The notes under the pieces were generated by a model. That model ran no database searches and was not told where the DNA came from. It was given only the letters and a program-made list of their open reading frames with translations. Source: an uncultured Clostridia bacterium (GTDB taxonomy: Bacteria; Bacillota; Clostridia; TANB77; CAG-508). From it: a stretch of DNA of 24,994 bases. Position numbers and translations under genes: made by a program. The stretch's first letter is position 1, and each line of letters opens with the position of its first letter. Positions 23,650-24,994 of this stretch are shown piece after piece. The stretch is taken from the NCBI GenBank assembly GCA_949118805.1, contig CASAUJ010000022.1, forward strand, positions 1 through 24,994. The letters are read 5' to 3'.

Positions 23650-24126
23650 ATGGAGGAAAAAGAGGTAATATTAACACAAGAAGGATTTGATAACCTAGAA
23701 AAAGAATTAAACTATTTAAGGACAGAAAAAAGAGCTGAAATAGCAGAAAGAATTAAAGTAGCATTAGGATTTGGTGATTTGTCAGAAAATTCAGAATATG
23801 ACGAAGCCAAAACAGCACAAGCAGAAAATGAAATAAAGATTGCAGAATTAGAAAATAAAATAAGACATGCCAAAATAATTGATGAAAAAGATATTGATAC
23901 AGAAACTATTCAAGTAGGTAATATTGTAAAAGTATTAGATATGGAATTTGATGAAAAAATAGAATATACAATTGTTGGATCAACAGAAGTAAATCTATTG
24001 GAAAACAAAATATCCAATGAATCTCCACTTGGAAGTGCTTTATTAGGAGCTAAGAAAAATCAAGTGGTAGAGGTTAATGCACCAGCAGGAATTATGAAAT
24101 ATAAAATTTTATCTATTAAAAAGTAA
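23650..24126 (+). CDS. greA: Transcription elongation factor GreA
   Basis: Rescues backtracked RNA polymerase by stimulating transcript cleavage through its secondary channel. The N-terminal coiled coil (about 12-75) has GFDNLEKELNYL, ERIKVALGFGDLSENSEYDE with the acidic tip residues, and AELENKI. The C-terminal FKBP-like domain reads YTIVGSTEV, ISNESPLGSALLGAK and YKILSIKK. 158 residues is standard. AAAGGAG precedes the ATG at 23650. Confidence 0.96.
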   Translation: MEEKEVILTQEGFDNLEKELNYLRTEKRAEIAERIKVALGFGDLSENSEYDEAKTAQAENEIKIAELENKIRHAKIIDEKDIDTETIQVGNIVKVLDMEFDEKIEYTIVGSTEVNLLENKISNESPLGSALLGAKKNQVVEVNAPAGIMKYKILSIKK

Positions 24127-24136
24127 GAAAAGATTA

Positions 24137-24160
24137 GGGGGGCTCATAAAGAGCACCCCC
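24137..24160 (-). terminator. Terminator shared by greA and the first small minus-strand gene
   Basis: GGGGGGCTC (24137-24145) and GAGCACCCCC (24151-24160) pair around ATAAA with one bulge. On the minus strand it is followed by TAATCTTTTCTT, a usable T-rich tract. It lies between convergent genes and may also stop greA transcripts. Confidence 0.7.
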
Positions 24161-24170
24161 ATTTTGAAGA

Positions 24171-24401
24171 TTAAATGTGATCCCAAGGCAAAGAAGAAGT
24201 TTTTCCGGTAAAATAAGTGGCTTCTTCAGCGGCTTCTGCCTTTAACTTTTTTAAAACGTCTTCCAAAAACTCAATCTGGTTTTGATGAAACAGAGAGTCC
24301 CCTGCAAGATTGTCACCTATTAGAGTAACGATTTCATCAGGGTCGCCTTTTCGAACAACAATAGTCATTGTTCGAATATTTTTGTCTTTGCCTCTTTCCA
24401 T
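24171..24401 (-). CDS. Uncharacterised 76-residue protein, paralogue A
   Basis: No family recognised. It starts at the ATG at 24401, preceded by AAAGGAG; the ATG at 24416 overlaps that site and is unlikely. It begins MERGKDKNIRTMTIVV and contains HQNQIEFLEDVLKKLKAEAA, probably helical. It shares the Q..FLE-VL..LK..EE core with the next small gene (FLEDVLKKLK versus FLEEVLSSLK) and near-identical flanking sequence, so the two are duplicates. Cytoplasmic by appearance. Composition is less AT-rich than the core genes. Confidence 0.65.
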   Translation of the reverse strand: MERGKDKNIRTMTIVVRKGDPDEIVTLIGDNLAGDSLFHQNQIEFLEDVLKKLKAEAAEEATYFTGKTSSLPWDHI

Positions 24402-24444
24402 TTTTGCTCCTTTCATGCTTTACAATTTAGTTGCGAATAATACT

Positions 24445-24474
24445 ATTATAACATCATAAGGAACATAAAGTCAA
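24445..24474 (-). promoter_or_regulatory. Promoter of small gene A
   Basis: On the minus strand, TTGACT (24474-24469) and TATAAT (24450-24445) are spaced by 18 bp. The leader that follows is also present before small gene B. Confidence 0.7.
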
Positions 24475-24607
24475 TATTGCCTTTCTTTAGAAATGGAAAT
24501 TTCTTTTCTGTATGGTTTTACTTTTTTGTTGCTTTCTATAATTTTTACATTTAATACTTTAAATTGAGATAAAAATAGCAGAAATTATGAAACATAAAAA
24601 AAGATTA

Positions 24608-24632
24608 GGGGGTTCTCATAAAGAGAACCCCC
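24608..24632 (-). terminator. Terminator of small gene B
   Basis: GGGGGTTCTC (24608-24617) and GAGAACCCCC (24623-24632) form a perfect 10-bp stem around ATAAA. Minus-strand flank is TAATCTTTTTTTA. The stem, loop and both flanks match the hairpin after small gene A. Confidence 0.85.
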
Positions 24633-24669
24633 ATTTTGAAGATCAAAATGAAAAAGATGTGTACTTCAA

Positions 24670-24897
24670 TCAATCGAGGTTTTCCAATTCAAGATTATCC
24701 CAATCATTACCAACAGAATCAAATGAGGAAGAAGTAGAAGCGGTAGTGGATTCTTCCAGAATCATCGTTTTTAAGCTACTTAAGACTTCTTCCAAAAAGA
24801 TAACCTGGTGTTGATTGGTTACCCCATCTGCTTTGATGCTAATTCGTGAGTTACTCTTAGAAATAGTAATGTGCATTCCTTCCTTCATTTTTTTCAT
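24670..24897 (-). CDS. Uncharacterised 75-residue protein, paralogue B
   Basis: No family recognised. The ATG at 24897 follows AAAGGAG, exactly as in paralogue A; the TTG at 24912 lies upstream of that site. It begins MKKMKEGMHITISKSNSRIS, has the shared QHQVIFLEEVLSSLKTM core, and ends in a Ser/Thr-rich and acidic tail (SSFDSVGNDWDNLELENLD). The conserved core and UTRs with divergent ends suggest an old tandem duplication. The 97 bases from here to the window end hold its leader; no clear -35 was seen. Confidence 0.62.
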   Translation of the reverse strand: MKKMKEGMHITISKSNSRISIKADGVTNQHQVIFLEEVLSSLKTMILEESTTASTSSSFDSVGNDWDNLELENLD

Positions 24898-24994
24898 TTT
24901 TGCTCCTTTCAATGTGCTTTACAATTTTGTTATCGATAGTCTTATTACCCGACAATTTTTAAAAAAGAAAAAAGAATCTTTAAAATCTTATAAA

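Noticed and set aside
1..24994. tRNA, rRNA, insertion sequence or prophage genes
   Set aside because: No cloverleaf, rRNA segment, transposase or phage structural gene was recognised on either strand.

Overview
The window is AT-rich DNA from a low-GC Gram-positive. It carries an intact sporulation sigma factor K gene with its pro-region, an FtsEX/coiled-coil M23/CtpA cluster, and a clostridial-type fab/acc operon. It is probably an endospore-forming member of the Clostridia, perhaps an uncultured gut lineage; that placement is inference from gene content and composition only.

Layout: (1) 1-55 tail of an upstream gene, then a DUF368/PopT-like membrane protein on the minus strand. (2) 1062-11696 a long plus-strand fatty acid operon: AMP-forming acyl ligase, birA, fabD, fabG, fabF, accB, fabZ, accC, accD, accA, fabI. 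A small minus-strand gene with its own promoter and terminator sits between accB and fabZ. (3) sigK and a hemolysin III family gene. (4) A 6S RNA gene and a minus-strand PepV-like dipeptidase. (5) A split transketolase (N and C subunits). (6) ftsE, ftsX, two secreted coiled-coil/M23 proteins, ctpA and pgsA: divisome-linked wall hydrolysis and phospholipid synthesis. (7) greA, then two paralogous small minus-strand genes that share leader and terminator sequences.

The most striking observation concerns six conserved genes (DUF368/popT, birA, accC, accA, ftsX and the first M23 gene). Each is interrupted by the same event: one extra C directly before an in-frame GGA glycine codon, so the zero frame reads CGG followed by A. 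Skipping that C restores a family-typical sequence every time, including the biotin-carboxylase glycine loop, the BirA GIG motif and the M23 HxH motif. My visual scan of all genes found in-frame CGG at these six places and only two others: a small, possibly foreign gene, and a repeat-altered PepV tail. Elsewhere arginine is AGA, CGA, CGT or similar. Random sequencing errors would not be expected to fall only before in-frame glycine GGA codons. I therefore propose a recurrent +1 recoding signal, CGGA read as Gly, either by quadruplet decoding or by a +1 shift at a hungry or unassigned CGG. This has to be separated from an assembly artefact by reads and proteomics.

A second theme is a family of about 120-140 bp nested palindromes with GGGACGTTCC tips, in three copies (fabG/fabF, 6S/pepV, tktN/tktC), plus a related GGGAC/GTCCC element at fabZ/accC. 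Two copies have replaced the 3' ends of neighbouring genes and supply new C-terminal residues and stop codons.
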